A DNA stretch of 64,000 nt. Origin: CAVTPD01 sp963736575 (GTDB lineage: Bacteria; Bacteroidota; Bacteroidia; Cytophagales; JAAEPT01). How positions within the stretch are numbered: the first letter of the stretch is position 1; each line of letters opens with the position of its first letter. Shown piece after piece: positions 41,512 to 51,035 of this stretch. The stretch spans positions 434,001 through 498,000 of the forward strand of contig CAVTPD010000003.1 in the NCBI GenBank assembly GCA_963736575.1, given 5' to 3'. The notes beneath the pieces were generated by a model. It saw nothing but the letters and a program-made list of their open reading frames with translations, was not told where the DNA came from and searched no databases. The position numbers and the translations under genes are program-made.

Positions 41512-42051
41512 TTATACAGCTAAATTTTCTTTTACTCTCCTCAAAGCACTTTTTACCGAAAGATCTAGTTGTTTGTCTTCATAACGAATAACTAATCCTC
41601 CAATTAAAGTCTCATCAATTTCTTCTTCCAAACGAATTTCTTTGTTTAAAGAAGCTCCCAGATCTGCCACAACTTTAGATTTAACATCATCTGTTAATTT
41701 TACGGAAGATGTTAAGTTAACCGTTGCTATATTTTTAATTATTAAGTATTGCTCTTCAAAGCAAATGCATACTCCATACAATTCGTTCTCTCTGCCTTTT
41801 TTGGCCAAAAGATGAAAAAAGTCTAATAGCAAACTATCTACTTTTCCTTTAAATAGTTTGTCTAATAATTCTTCTTTCACTTCCGGACGAACGACCGGAC
41901 TATTTAAAAACAACTGAAGGTCTCTACTGTTTTTAATAGTATCAAGAACAAACGCAACATCCTTAGCAACTACTTCAAACTTTTCAGTTCGTTGAGCTTC
42001 TAAAATAAGTGCTTTAGCATAACGTTGTGCAACTCTTGTTCCTCTAGTCAT
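41512..42051 (-). CDS. atpH: ATP synthase delta subunit
   Basis: A 179-residue stator subunit linking F1 to the b subunits. The N-terminal six-helix domain begins RVAQRYAKALILEA, and the C-terminal segment carries the conserved LIGGLVIRYEDKQLDLSV-type ending (I-G-G-x-x-x-x-x-G/E-D). It is 2 bp from atpF and 19 bp from atpA. Confidence 0.95.
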   Translation of the reverse strand: MTRGTRVAQRYAKALILEAQRTEKFEVVAKDVAFVLDTIKNSRDLQLFLNSPVVRPEVKEELLDKLFKGKVDSLLLDFFHLLAKKGRENELYGVCICFEEQYLIIKNIATVNLTSSVKLTDDVKSKVVADLGASLNKEIRLEEEIDETLIGGLVIRYEDKQLDLSVKSALRRVKENLAV

Positions 42052-42053
42052 GC

Positions 42054-42554
42054 TTAAAACTGGCTTAATTCTGTGTTAGAAATTAATTCTGAAGCATATT
42101 TCTCTTGAGAGCTTTTATCAGAAAGTTCTTTCTGTAATATTTTTTGAGCTACTTCAATTGAAAGCGATATTGCTTCTTCTTTAATCTGAGCTATTGCCGC
42201 ATTTTTCTCACTAGCTATTGCTGCTTGTGCTTTAATGATAATAGCATTCGCTTCTTCAGAAGCACCTGCTTTAGCCAATTCAATCATTTGAGTGGCTTGC
42301 AATTTAGCTTCTTTCAAAAGCGCATCTCTTTCAGACTTAGCTTCAAGAAGTAAGCGCTCGTTTTTGGAAGTTAAATTTGCCATTTGGGCTCTAGCTTCCT
42401 CTGCTGAATTTAAAGCACCTTTAATAGATTCTTCTCTTTCTTTTAACGCACCCAGAATAGGCTTCCAAGCAAACTTAGTTAGTAAGAAAATTAGGATTAG
42501 GAACGTTATTGACGTCCAGAAAATTAATCCTATTGAAGGGGTTATTAATTCCAT
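42054..42554 (-). CDS. atpF: ATP synthase subunit b
   Basis: A 166-residue peripheral stalk subunit. One N-terminal transmembrane helix (about residues 8-27, SIGLIFWTSITFLILIFLLT) is followed by FAWKPILGALKEREE and a long charged coiled coil rich in Ala and Glu to the end. Only one b gene is present, so the stalk is probably a homodimer. Confidence 0.96.
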   Translation of the reverse strand: MELITPSIGLIFWTSITFLILIFLLTKFAWKPILGALKEREESIKGALNSAEEARAQMANLTSKNERLLLEAKSERDALLKEAKLQATQMIELAKAGASEEANAIIIKAQAAIASEKNAAIAQIKEEAISLSIEVAQKILQKELSDKSSQEKYASELISNTELSQF

Positions 42555-42631
42555 TTTTTATTAATGTGTTATTGTTTAACTAGTAAAAGAGAAAGTCTGT
42601 AACCTACCGTTACAGACTTTTACTCTATTAA

Positions 42632-42838
42632 TTAAGCACTTAATAATGCTACTACCACACCGAATAATGCAACACCTTCTATTAAGGCTGCCGCAATAAT
42701 CATTGCAGTCTGGATTTTACCAGCAGCTTCTGGCTGTCTAGCGATAGACTCCATAGCCGATGATCCAATTTTACCAATACCGAAAGCGGCGCCAAATACG
42801 GCGATACCTGCTCCAATTGCTGCTAATGTTCCAGTCAT
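42632..42838 (-). CDS. atpE: ATP synthase subunit c
   Basis: A 68-residue two-helix proteolipid. The loop is RQPEA (Arg-Gln-Pro), and the ion-binding Glu is in ALIEGVALFG. The residues after Glu are Gly-Val rather than Thr/Ser, and helix 1 (GAGIAVFGAAFGIG) lacks the Gln of sodium-binding rings, so it should be a proton ring. It is followed at 77 bp by atpF. Confidence 0.97.
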   Translation of the reverse strand: MTGTLAAIGAGIAVFGAAFGIGKIGSSAMESIARQPEAAGKIQTAMIIAAALIEGVALFGVVVALLSA

Positions 42839-42878
42839 TTTTACTGAATTTATATATTTAGTTAAACAAGAATACGAA

Positions 42879-44021
42879 TTATACTACAAGGTTTTCTTCT
42901 ACTGCTTCACCGTGCTCATGATCATCGTGATGATGTTCTTGAACGGCAGCCCCAATAAATAAGGCAGAAAGCATAGTGAAAACAAACGCTTGTAAGAAAG
43001 CAACCAATAACTCTAAGCAGTCAATAAATAACGCCAAGGCTACAGAAGCTGGGGAAACCCAAATTGTCTTTAAAATAAAGATTAAAGAGATTAAACTTAA
43101 CACTACAATATGACCCGCTGTAATGTTAGCGAACAAACGTACGGTTAATGCGAAAGGTTTAGTAAATACCCCTATCAATTCTATAGGAGCCAATAAGATC
43201 TTAACTGGAACAGGTACACCTGGCATCCAGAAAATATGTCCCCAGTAATCTTTAGATGCAAATACATTAGTAATGATCAATGTAAAGACGGCTAACGTTA
43301 GGGTAAATGAAATGTTACCAGAAAGGTTAGCGCCACCCGGGAAGAAAGGTACAATACCCATCATATTATTAATCCATATGAAAAAGAATACCGTTAATAG
43401 ATACGGCATAAATTTAGCGTATTTCTTTTCACCAATATTTGGAATGGCAATCTCATCCCTAACAAAAAGAATTAACGTTTCCATTAAATTTTGAAATCCT
43501 TTTGGTGCTGATCCAGATCTCTTTTTGTAAGAGGTTGCAACAGACATGAAAATCAGGAATAAAAGACCTACCGATAAAAACATGGAAAACACGTTTTTGG
43601 TAATAGAGAAATCTATTGGTTTTGCATTGTGTGGGTGCCCTGCTTCATCAAGTTCTAATGCTCCTTTTTTATTAGCTAAATAAATTTTATCGTGAAATAA
43701 AATATATTCGGCTTTCTCCGTTATTACATTGTGTTCGCCATGGTGAAAAGCGCTAGACATAAATACATCTAAACCTTTACCGGGTACGTACACAATGATA
43801 GGAAGAGGTATTGAGATAGTTTTTTCTCCCTCACCTAAAATATGGAAGTCATGTGAGTCACCAATATGGTGCATAATCACTTCTGCTGCATTAAATTCTT
43901 TGTCCTTATCACCGTGTTTTTCACTATCCGATGCGGAAGCAAAAACAGACGTTAAAGAGAATAAGACAACAAATAGTGCTGATAAAACGGTTTTTTTAGG
44001 GGATTTTTTTGATACACTCAT
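42879..44021 (-). CDS. atpB: ATP synthase subunit a
   Basis: A 380-residue membrane subunit of the proton channel, longer than in E. coli because of an N-terminal extension (residues 1-150) with a possible signal segment (13-31, ending ASA) and a periplasmic beta-rich part with histidines. The essential arginine lies in PFALTVRLFANITAGH, and the last helix ends ALFIGAAV. The C-terminal tail is His- and Glu-rich (QEHHHDDHEHGE), a feature of Bacteroidota subunit a. Confidence 0.96.
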   Translation of the reverse strand: MSVSKKSPKKTVLSALFVVLFSLTSVFASASDSEKHGDKDKEFNAAEVIMHHIGDSHDFHILGEGEKTISIPLPIIVYVPGKGLDVFMSSAFHHGEHNVITEKAEYILFHDKIYLANKKGALELDEAGHPHNAKPIDFSITKNVFSMFLSVGLLFLIFMSVATSYKKRSGSAPKGFQNLMETLILFVRDEIAIPNIGEKKYAKFMPYLLTVFFFIWINNMMGIVPFFPGGANLSGNISFTLTLAVFTLIITNVFASKDYWGHIFWMPGVPVPVKILLAPIELIGVFTKPFALTVRLFANITAGHIVVLSLISLIFILKTIWVSPASVALALFIDCLELLVAFLQAFVFTMLSALFIGAAVQEHHHDDHEHGEAVEENLVV

Positions 44022-44036
44022 CCTTTTCTGGGCCTG

Positions 44037-44426
44037 TTACGAAATTCCGCGCAAGTTAGGTATAAAAGGTTTAACTTCAAACCAAGTATATAACAAATAG
44101 GTAACAAAAAAATTAAGCACGAATAACTTATCAAATTCCGACCTTCTGAAATAAAGGAATAGAACAAGAAAACCTAAAGATAATACAATTCTTACGGTCA
44201 TTATAATAATGTACGTAAGTACACCTTCACCCTTGTTAATATCTTTTTTCAGGAATAAAACCATAAAAACACCACAGTTTAATACAAAGTAAAAAAGGCT
44301 TAATGGTAATATTCTGGGGTGGATAAAACTTAATTGGTCATTAAAAAAATTGAGTATTATTGATACACCTAAAATAATTATAGAGCCAATAAATGCCTTT
44401 TTAATTGTGGTATTTAGTTCACTCAT
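44037..44426 (-). CDS. Four-helix membrane protein in the ATP synthase operon (AtpI-like position)
   Basis: A 129-residue protein beginning MSELNTTIKK (start 44426; ATG 44438 also possible). Four hydrophobic segments at about 9-28, 38-55, 70-92 and 98-115 have the topology of AtpI-type proteins but little sequence resemblance. It lies between the AtpZ-like gene, which it overlaps by a few bases, and atpB. It may help assemble the c ring; no motif proves that. Confidence 0.7.
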   Translation of the reverse strand: MSELNTTIKKAFIGSIIILGVSIILNFFNDQLSFIHPRILPLSLFYFVLNCGVFMVLFLKKDINKGEGVLTYIIIMTVRIVLSLGFLVLFLYFRRSEFDKLFVLNFFVTYLLYTWFEVKPFIPNLRGIS

Positions 44427-44631
44427 CTTTGTTGCCAATAAAGTCTTTTAAGGCTAGATACAATCCTGCAAAAACACCCAGTAAAGAAAGAACTACAGTC
44501 CATAAATTATTCCCAGTCTGGAAGCGTTCATCTAGATACGTTCCTAACCAAGTAAAAAGAGCAATGGCTACCCCCATTTGAATAGCCAAGCCTGAATAAA
44601 CGATGAAATTTTTATACTGCTTTTTCGGCAA
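44419..44631 (-). CDS. AtpZ/AtpI-like protein
   Basis: A 70-residue protein with two transmembrane helices (about 8-28 and 42-62), the second followed by KDFIGNKDE. The pattern IQMGVAIALFTWLGTYLDERF is that of AtpZ/AtpI family members, which form a small membrane complex with AtpI involved in c-ring assembly or Mg2+ transport. It overlaps the bactofilin gene by 20 bp and the next gene by a few bases. Confidence 0.85.
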   Translation of the reverse strand: MPKKQYKNFIVYSGLAIQMGVAIALFTWLGTYLDERFQTGNNLWTVVLSLLGVFAGLYLALKDFIGNKDE

Positions 44632-45043
44632 CTTCTATTTTCTTTTTCTCTGGGGCCGGAGCTAGAGGTTTTGAAGATGTATTACCATTGGCGTTCATCT
44701 TAACTTGTCCGTTAAGTACCGCTCCAGGGAACATATGAACTTTACCAGCTGTAATGTTACCATTTATAACAGCTGAATCTTTTAAGGTTAATAATTCCTC
44801 AACAAAAAGCGCACCTGTAATAGTGCCTTCTATTTCGGCATTAATTGATTTCACATCACCTTCTATTTCACAATCGGGACCAATTACTACTTTAGCACTA
44901 GAATAGATATTGCCCACAACGTGGCCATCTATTCTTATGTTACCTTTTGTTTCAATATCACCACGGATAGTGGTTCCTTGTTCAATTTGATTTTTCTTAT
45001 TCTGAAAATCTAAATCTACTTTTTCTTCCTTTTTACCAAACAT
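44612..45043 (-). CDS. Bactofilin (polymer-forming cytoskeletal protein)
   Basis: A 143-residue protein with the bactofilin beta-helix: repeated units such as GNIRIDGHVVGNIYSSAKVVIG and GDVKSINAEIEGTI (about 30-110), flanked by a short N-terminal tail FGKKEEK and a proline/lysine-rich C-terminus. Bactofilins self-assemble into membrane-associated filaments that position cell-wall enzymes. It lies 5 bp after an M23 peptidase gene, the common pairing in which the bactofilin organises the peptidase, and overlaps the ATP synthase genes that follow. Confidence 0.92.
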   Translation of the reverse strand: MFGKKEEKVDLDFQNKKNQIEQGTTIRGDIETKGNIRIDGHVVGNIYSSAKVVIGPDCEIEGDVKSINAEIEGTITGALFVEELLTLKDSAVINGNITAGKVHMFPGAVLNGQVKMNANGNTSSKPLAPAPEKKKIEVAEKAV

Positions 45044-45048
45044 ATCTT

Positions 45049-45918
45049 CTATAAGGATAAATAATACTCAGGATTTACGGGCTTACCTTGAAGCCACAAC
45101 TCTACATGTAAATGAGGACCAGAACTTCCTTCACCGGAATTCCCCATAATGGCTATAACGTCGCCAGACTTAACAAAATTACCTACTTTTTTTAAAAGTA
45201 CACTATTATGTTTGTATACGGAAATCAATTCGTTTTCATGCTGAATAATTATAACATTTCCATCTTCTTGGGTCCATTGTGCCGAAACAATTGTTCCTTC
45301 AGAAATAGACTTAACCGGTGATTTTGGTTTGGCTACTAAATCTAATCCGTAATGACCTTTTGAAGGGGAGAATTTCTGAGAGATCTCAAATGCATCAACC
45401 GGTGAAAAAAGTGTTTTATCCATTATTTTAGGATTAAACCCATCGTTTGGAACATTCTCTAAATTATCTTTTTCAAATTCTTCCCTAAATTTTTTATCAA
45501 TATCACTTATGTCTTCAACACCTGTTTCTTCAATTTTAGAGATAATTGCTTCCTTTTCATGGCCATGCTCATCCATTACCTTCCCTCCTTCTAGCATAAT
45601 TTTAAAAGCATTCAGCTTTTGATCTCTTAAAAAAAGACCTTCTTCTAATGAATCAATCTTTACTGCTATGTCTCTAATTTCTCTTCTTAGTTTCCTTTCT
45701 TCATATTGTGGGTCATACCACTGAGAAAGAACAAATTTTGCCAAGAACAAACTTAAAATTAACATAAACCCAAAGAAGGTAAAGAAGGTTAAAAATGCTT
45801 TGGCATAATTAAAATTGATGGTAGTCTTTTCCTCAAAGTTTTCTTCATTTCTAATTACTAACTGAAACTTATTGGTAAGCCAGTTCCACAACCGTACTCG
45901 TTTTTTTAGTTTTACCAT
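45049..45918 (-). CDS. M23 family metallopeptidase, membrane-anchored
   Basis: A 289-residue protein beginning MVKLKKRVRLWNW (start 45918 chosen; a 13-residue longer frame begins at 45957). One transmembrane helix lies at about 36-56, a coiled-coil region covers 60-110, and the C-terminal LytM domain has HYGLDLVAKP (HxxxD) and HLHVELW (HxH) zinc ligands near 185 and 268. It cleaves peptide crosslinks in peptidoglycan or activates amidases. It leads the bactofilin/ATP synthase operon and is divergent from porW/sprE. Confidence 0.9.
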   Translation of the reverse strand: MVKLKKRVRLWNWLTNKFQLVIRNEENFEEKTTINFNYAKAFLTFFTFFGFMLILSLFLAKFVLSQWYDPQYEERKLRREIRDIAVKIDSLEEGLFLRDQKLNAFKIMLEGGKVMDEHGHEKEAIISKIEETGVEDISDIDKKFREEFEKDNLENVPNDGFNPKIMDKTLFSPVDAFEISQKFSPSKGHYGLDLVAKPKSPVKSISEGTIVSAQWTQEDGNVIIIQHENELISVYKHNSVLLKKVGNFVKSGDVIAIMGNSGEGSSGPHLHVELWLQGKPVNPEYYLSL

Positions 45919-46026
45919 TTCCCAAATTTGACGAAAAATACAAAAAGAAACATTCAACTAAAATAATTCCAGAAACTTGCGTTAATTTAGAAGATTAATC
46001 AAACCGATATCTATCTACTAAAAGCT

Positions 46027-48672
46027 TTGAATAAAGACAGATATACCTTCATTTTAAAAACCGTTCAATTACTTTTTTTTCTGTTGTTAGGGTTATTCAT
46101 TATTTCTTGTTCACAGGAAAGTAATTCTACCGTAAGTAAAGGTTATCATAACGTTACGGCACACTACAATGCTTATTTTTTAGCTAGAGAACGCTTAAGT
46201 CTTTTAGAAGAAGATGTTTTAGCAGACCGTTTAGATGATTATAATAGAATTCTGCCACTATTCCATTTTGTAGACACAAACTTTTCGGCAGGTCATAAAG
46301 AAGATATTGATTACATAGTTGAAAAAGCTACCTATCCCATAGAATTGCATAAAAACAGCAAATGGGTAGACGATAGTTATGTGCTTATTGGTAAAGCTAG
46401 GCGCATTAATAACGAAATGGAATTTGCCGTTAAAACATTTAAGTATGTTAATACCAAAAGTCCAAACGAACAAACCCGTTACCAATCTTTAATTCTGTTA
46501 ATGCAATGCCACCTTAAAACAGAAGAACTTTATTTGGCTAGAAAAGTTAAAAACTATTTAGACAACCAAAATCAAAATTTTAATAAAGATACTAAAAGAG
46601 AATACCACCTTACTTGTGCCGAATATTATAGAATGTTAGAAGAGTTTGACGAAATGGTTGTACACGTTGATTCGTCATTAAAACTTATTAAAATAAGAGA
46701 TCGTTCTTCTAGAACTTATTTTATTTCTGGCCAATTGCACCAAAAACTAGGAAACGATTCTATCGCCTATGCCCGATATGAAAAAGTGTTGAAGAAAAAC
46801 CCTCCCTATGAGCTTATGTTCTTTACTAAGCTGAATATGTCTCAGGTTTATGCTATAGAAAACGATGACGACATTAAACGAATTAAAAAATACTTTGCAA
46901 AATTTTTAGACGACGAAAAAAACACAGAATACCAAGATCGTATTTATTATGACATGGCTTATTTTGAATACAAACAAGGTAATACTCAAAAAGCATTAGA
47001 ATACATTACCATGTCTGTTCAAGTACCTGGTGCAAGAGCTTTGCAAAAAGCTTATTCATACCGATTTGCAGGAGATATTTATTATGACCGTACAGACATT
47101 CCCGATTTATTAAAATACAGAACCTCTAAATTGTATTACGACAGCACCGTAAGCAATATGACGGAAGAGATAACACGTTATGACGAAACCGAAGAAAGGC
47201 AAGACATATTAACCCGTTTTGTTACTGAGTTAGAAACTGTAGAATTGCAAGACAGCTTACAAAGTTTGGCTAAATTAGATTCGGCGGCGTTAAATGCTAA
47301 GCTTACAGATATTGCTCTTCAGATGGAAGAAAACAGCAGAAAAGAAGCGGAAAGACAAGCTAGATTAGCAGAAGAAATGGCCAAAAGAGAGCGACAAACA
47401 GCTTCCTCTAACAGTTTTGCTGGCATGAATGCTTCTAACAATTTCCTTTTTTATAACATGGTTGCTTTAACCCAAGCAAAAATAACCTTTGTTAATCAAT
47501 GGGGTGACCGAAAATTAGAAGACAATTGGAGACGATCTAAAAAGGAGGTTATTCTTAATGAAGAAATAGCAGAGGCGGCAGATACTTCAAGTATAGACAG
47601 TGTGGATGTAGTTCAATCCGATTCATTGGTTGCAAATACAGACAGCATAGATGTTAACCCTTATAAAGTAGATAAATCTGGTTTTTATAAAGACATTCCA
47701 TTTACAGAGGAAGAACTACAAGCTTCTAATGACAAAAAGATGGAAGCTCTATTTTCGGAAGGAAAAATTCTGTATTTCGAATTAAAAGAACGAGAAATGG
47801 CCATTATCGCCTTAACTCGTTTAGAAACAGAATATCCAGATAATCCGCATTATGTTGAGGCGCTTTATCTACTTTATTTAATGTGTCAAGAATCCCCTTC
47901 TTGTGATGCCAATACCCACAGAAATGAATTAATTACTAGATTCCCACACTCTATCTATGGTAAGCTGGCTGAAAACCCTAATTATTTAGAAGATTACAAA
48001 GATAAAAACAAAGAATCGGCCCAAGCTTACGAAACCGCTTACAATCTATATTTAAATAATCAGTTTGTTTCTGCCAATAAATTGCTAAGCCAAACTATTT
48101 CACAATACACTAAGTCGGACATTTACGACAAAATGGTTTTTCTTAAAATTTTAACCTTAGCCAGAATTGATAACTACACCGATTATTTGGCTGAACTAAA
48201 ACAATTTAAAGAAGACTTCCCAACTAGTCCCTTGGTTTCTTATGCCAACGAACTACTTACTATGGAAGACAAAATACTTAACCAAGGAACTTTAAATAAA
48301 AACACAGAGTATATAATTAACCCTACAGACAGTGTTTTTTACGTTATTGCTGTTTTTGAAAAAGAAACAGGAAACGTAGATAACGTAGCCAAAAACATTC
48401 TTGAATTTAATACAGGAAGACTGAAAAGAGATGATTTCAGAATTAGAAGAATAGATTTTACGGAAGAAAATTTTATAGTTACCGTTAAAGAATTCCCTAG
48501 CAAAGAAGATGTTTTAGCTTATTTAGAAAAATTGAAAAGCTTTGATGAATTCAGGGAAAATTATAAAAATATACCATACAATTATTATTGGATAAGTAGT
48601 GGTAACTTTAATCTGCTATTAAGCCAACGAACTTTAGATCCGTTTATAACCTTCTATAATAAAAATTTCTGA
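46027..48672 (+). CDS. porW: T9SS lipoprotein PorW/SprE (TPR protein)
   Basis: An 881-residue periplasmic lipoprotein of the type IX secretion system, needed for export of proteins such as those at 8036 and 59852 and for gliding in motile relatives. The signal ends in FIISC (lipidated Cys near 28), then KGYHNVTAHYNAYF is a strong family signature. Tetratricopeptide-like helical repeats fill about 60-440, a charged linker with Glu/Ala/Arg follows, and a second repeat block runs to the end (RTLDPFITFYNKNF). It starts at TTG 46027, as no in-frame ATG is nearby. Its stop overlaps the PBP1A start (TGATG). Confidence 0.87.
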   Translation: MNKDRYTFILKTVQLLFFLLLGLFIISCSQESNSTVSKGYHNVTAHYNAYFLARERLSLLEEDVLADRLDDYNRILPLFHFVDTNFSAGHKEDIDYIVEKATYPIELHKNSKWVDDSYVLIGKARRINNEMEFAVKTFKYVNTKSPNEQTRYQSLILLMQCHLKTEELYLARKVKNYLDNQNQNFNKDTKREYHLTCAEYYRMLEEFDEMVVHVDSSLKLIKIRDRSSRTYFISGQLHQKLGNDSIAYARYEKVLKKNPPYELMFFTKLNMSQVYAIENDDDIKRIKKYFAKFLDDEKNTEYQDRIYYDMAYFEYKQGNTQKALEYITMSVQVPGARALQKAYSYRFAGDIYYDRTDIPDLLKYRTSKLYYDSTVSNMTEEITRYDETEERQDILTRFVTELETVELQDSLQSLAKLDSAALNAKLTDIALQMEENSRKEAERQARLAEEMAKRERQTASSNSFAGMNASNNFLFYNMVALTQAKITFVNQWGDRKLEDNWRRSKKEVILNEEIAEAADTSSIDSVDVVQSDSLVANTDSIDVNPYKVDKSGFYKDIPFTEEELQASNDKKMEALFSEGKILYFELKEREMAIIALTRLETEYPDNPHYVEALYLLYLMCQESPSCDANTHRNELITRFPHSIYGKLAENPNYLEDYKDKNKESAQAYETAYNLYLNNQFVSANKLLSQTISQYTKSDIYDKMVFLKILTLARIDNYTDYLAELKQFKEDFPTSPLVSYANELLTMEDKILNQGTLNKNTEYIINPTDSVFYVIAVFEKETGNVDNVAKNILEFNTGRLKRDDFRIRRIDFTEENFIVTVKEFPSKEDVLAYLEKLKSFDEFRENYKNIPYNYYWISSGNFNLLLSQRTLDPFITFYNKNF

Positions 48673-51035
48673 TGAGCACTTTCTTAGAAAAAATTGGGAT
48701 TAAACCATTATACTTTATCATCCTTATTTGGGTGCTGTTTCTTTTTGTTTGGATTGGTTTTTATTCTTTCGGGAAAGCCATCATCAACAACACTAATGGA
48801 GATTTTGGTTCAATGCCAAGTTTCGAGATTTTAGAAAACCCCAGTTCAGAATATACTTCCCATGTATATTCTGGTGATGGTGTTTTATTAGGTTCTTATT
48901 TTAGAAGCAACAGAACGCCCATTGCATTTGATAGCATTTCTAAAAACGTACAAAAAGCATTATTAGCTACCGAAGATGTTCGTTTCTATGAGCACTCTGG
49001 TATGGACCGCCAAGGTATAATGGCCATCCCATTCTATTTGTTAATGGGGCAAAAAAGAGGTGCTAGTACCATTACTCAACAATTGGCCAAAAATCTTTTC
49101 AGAATGAGAAAAGATGAAGATTACGAAGGAAAATACAATAGTGGCATAATGCGTATGGTGCTAATTAAAGTAAAAGAATGGATTACGGCTGTTCGTTTAG
49201 AAATGGCTTATACCAAAAAAGAAATCATGGCCATGTATTTAAACACGGTAGATTTTGGTAGCAATGCCTTCGGTTTACAAGTTGCCTCACAAACTTTCTT
49301 TGGGAAAGACCAAGCAAAATTAGAAATACAAGAGGCCGCTGTTCTTACCGGTTTATTAAAAGGCCCATCGTGGTACAGCCCCATTAGCCAACCCAAAAGA
49401 TGTCTTAATAGACGAAATACCGTATTAGACCAATTAGAGAAGTATGATTTTTTAAGCGAAGAAAAAAACGACTCTCTTCAGAAATTGCCTTTAGGCTTAA
49501 CGTATAATGTAGAAAACCACAACGATGGTATTGCTCCTTATTTTAGAACTGTTTTAAAAAATTATTTGGTGTGGTGGTGCAAACAAAACGGGTACGACCT
49601 ATTTGCCGATGGATTAAAAATATATACAACAGTAGATTCTAGAATGCAAGTACATGCTGAAAAAGCCGTACAAACCCACTTAACAAAATACCAAGATTTA
49701 TTCTTCGAAAGATGGAAAGGCAGAAATCCTTGGACTTACAAAGATGACTCTAGAGGTTATGTAGAAATTGAAGGATTTTTAGAGCAACAATTAGAAAGAA
49801 CCGATGTTTATAAAAGTCTAGTAAAACAATACAACGGCAATAAGAAGAAAATTGCAAAAGCTCTTGATGAAAAAAGAGAAATGCAAGTTTTTTCTTGGCA
49901 TGGTGATCCTAAAAGAAATTTTAAAAAAGACACCACATTTAGTTTAAGAGATTCTTTACGGTATTATTTACATTTTCTTCATACAGGAGTAATGTCTATG
50001 GACCCTCATTCTGGTGAAATAAAAGCTTGGGTTGGTGGTATAAATCACGAATTTTTCAAATTTGACCACGTTCGTCAAGGTAAAAGACAAACAGGATCTA
50101 CCTTTAAACCCATTGTTTACGCTACTATCTTAGGCGAATCTGGCGGTGTTTACTCCCCTTGTTTTAAGGCAGTTGATGCACCAGTTACGTTCTATACAGA
50201 CGATCCTGAACACCCAACATGGACACCTCAGAATGCTATGGGGGAATATTCTGGCAACACGTACACCTTACGACAAGCACAAGCAAGGTCTATCAACTCC
50301 ATTACCGCTTATATGATGAAGTTAATGGGTGACCAAACACCAGTAATGGTGAAACGATACGCCGAAAACTTAGGAATCACCAGCCATTTAGAAGCCGTAC
50401 CGGCTATGTGTTTAGGTACCTTTGATGTTTCAGTATTTGAGATGGTGGGTGCATACGCCACTTTCGTTAATAAAGGCGTGTATACCAAACCTTATTTTAT
50501 TTCTAAAATAGAAGACCGTTTTGGTAATGTGATTTTCGAATTTCCTAAAGAAAGAAAATTTGTAATTAGCGAAGAATTGGCCAATACCATGCTTTATATG
50601 TTAAGAGGTGGTACAGAAGAATCTGGAGGAACGGCTCAGGGCTTAAGAAATTATGATGGCCTTTTTGAAAACGGAAATCAAATTGGTGGTAAAACGGGTA
50701 CTACCCAAAACGGATCTGATGGTTGGTTTATGGGCGTTACAGAAGATTTAGTAACTGGTGTTTGGGTGGGTGCAGATCATAGAAGTATTCATTTTCCAAG
50801 TCTAAAATATGGCCAAGGCGGTAGAATGGCTATGCCAATATTTGGCTATTATATGGAAGACGTTTACAAAGACAAAAAATTAGATGTTAAACGTAAACCA
50901 TTCCATTTTAGTGATAGTCAACTTCCATTTAATACAGACTGTTCTAAAGTACAAGTCTCCTCAGATACATCTGAGAGTAATATAACAGTACCGGCAGGTG
51001 ATCTTGGTGGTGATGGTGGTTTTGGTTTAGATTAA
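48672..51035 (+). CDS. Penicillin-binding protein 1A, bifunctional
   Basis: A 787-residue inner-membrane protein with one N-terminal helix (about 14-36). The GT51 glycosyltransferase domain has ATEDVRFYEHSG and RGASTITQQLAKNLF (near 100-145). The transpeptidase domain has the active-site Ser in TGSTFKP (near 475), SIN near 540 and KTGTT near 674. It polymerises and crosslinks peptidoglycan. Its ATG overlaps the porW stop, and uvrC follows with no gap, so the three genes form one operon. Confidence 0.95.
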   Translation: MSTFLEKIGIKPLYFIILIWVLFLFVWIGFYSFGKAIINNTNGDFGSMPSFEILENPSSEYTSHVYSGDGVLLGSYFRSNRTPIAFDSISKNVQKALLATEDVRFYEHSGMDRQGIMAIPFYLLMGQKRGASTITQQLAKNLFRMRKDEDYEGKYNSGIMRMVLIKVKEWITAVRLEMAYTKKEIMAMYLNTVDFGSNAFGLQVASQTFFGKDQAKLEIQEAAVLTGLLKGPSWYSPISQPKRCLNRRNTVLDQLEKYDFLSEEKNDSLQKLPLGLTYNVENHNDGIAPYFRTVLKNYLVWWCKQNGYDLFADGLKIYTTVDSRMQVHAEKAVQTHLTKYQDLFFERWKGRNPWTYKDDSRGYVEIEGFLEQQLERTDVYKSLVKQYNGNKKKIAKALDEKREMQVFSWHGDPKRNFKKDTTFSLRDSLRYYLHFLHTGVMSMDPHSGEIKAWVGGINHEFFKFDHVRQGKRQTGSTFKPIVYATILGESGGVYSPCFKAVDAPVTFYTDDPEHPTWTPQNAMGEYSGNTYTLRQAQARSINSITAYMMKLMGDQTPVMVKRYAENLGITSHLEAVPAMCLGTFDVSVFEMVGAYATFVNKGVYTKPYFISKIEDRFGNVIFEFPKERKFVISEELANTMLYMLRGGTEESGGTAQGLRNYDGLFENGNQIGGKTGTTQNGSDGWFMGVTEDLVTGVWVGADHRSIHFPSLKYGQGGRMAMPIFGYYMEDVYKDKKLDVKRKPFHFSDSQLPFNTDCSKVQVSSDTSESNITVPAGDLGGDGGFGLD

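Noticed and set aside
49208..49396. Short minus-strand frame inside the PBP1A gene
   Set aside because: Fully inside a conserved catalytic domain and without family resemblance.
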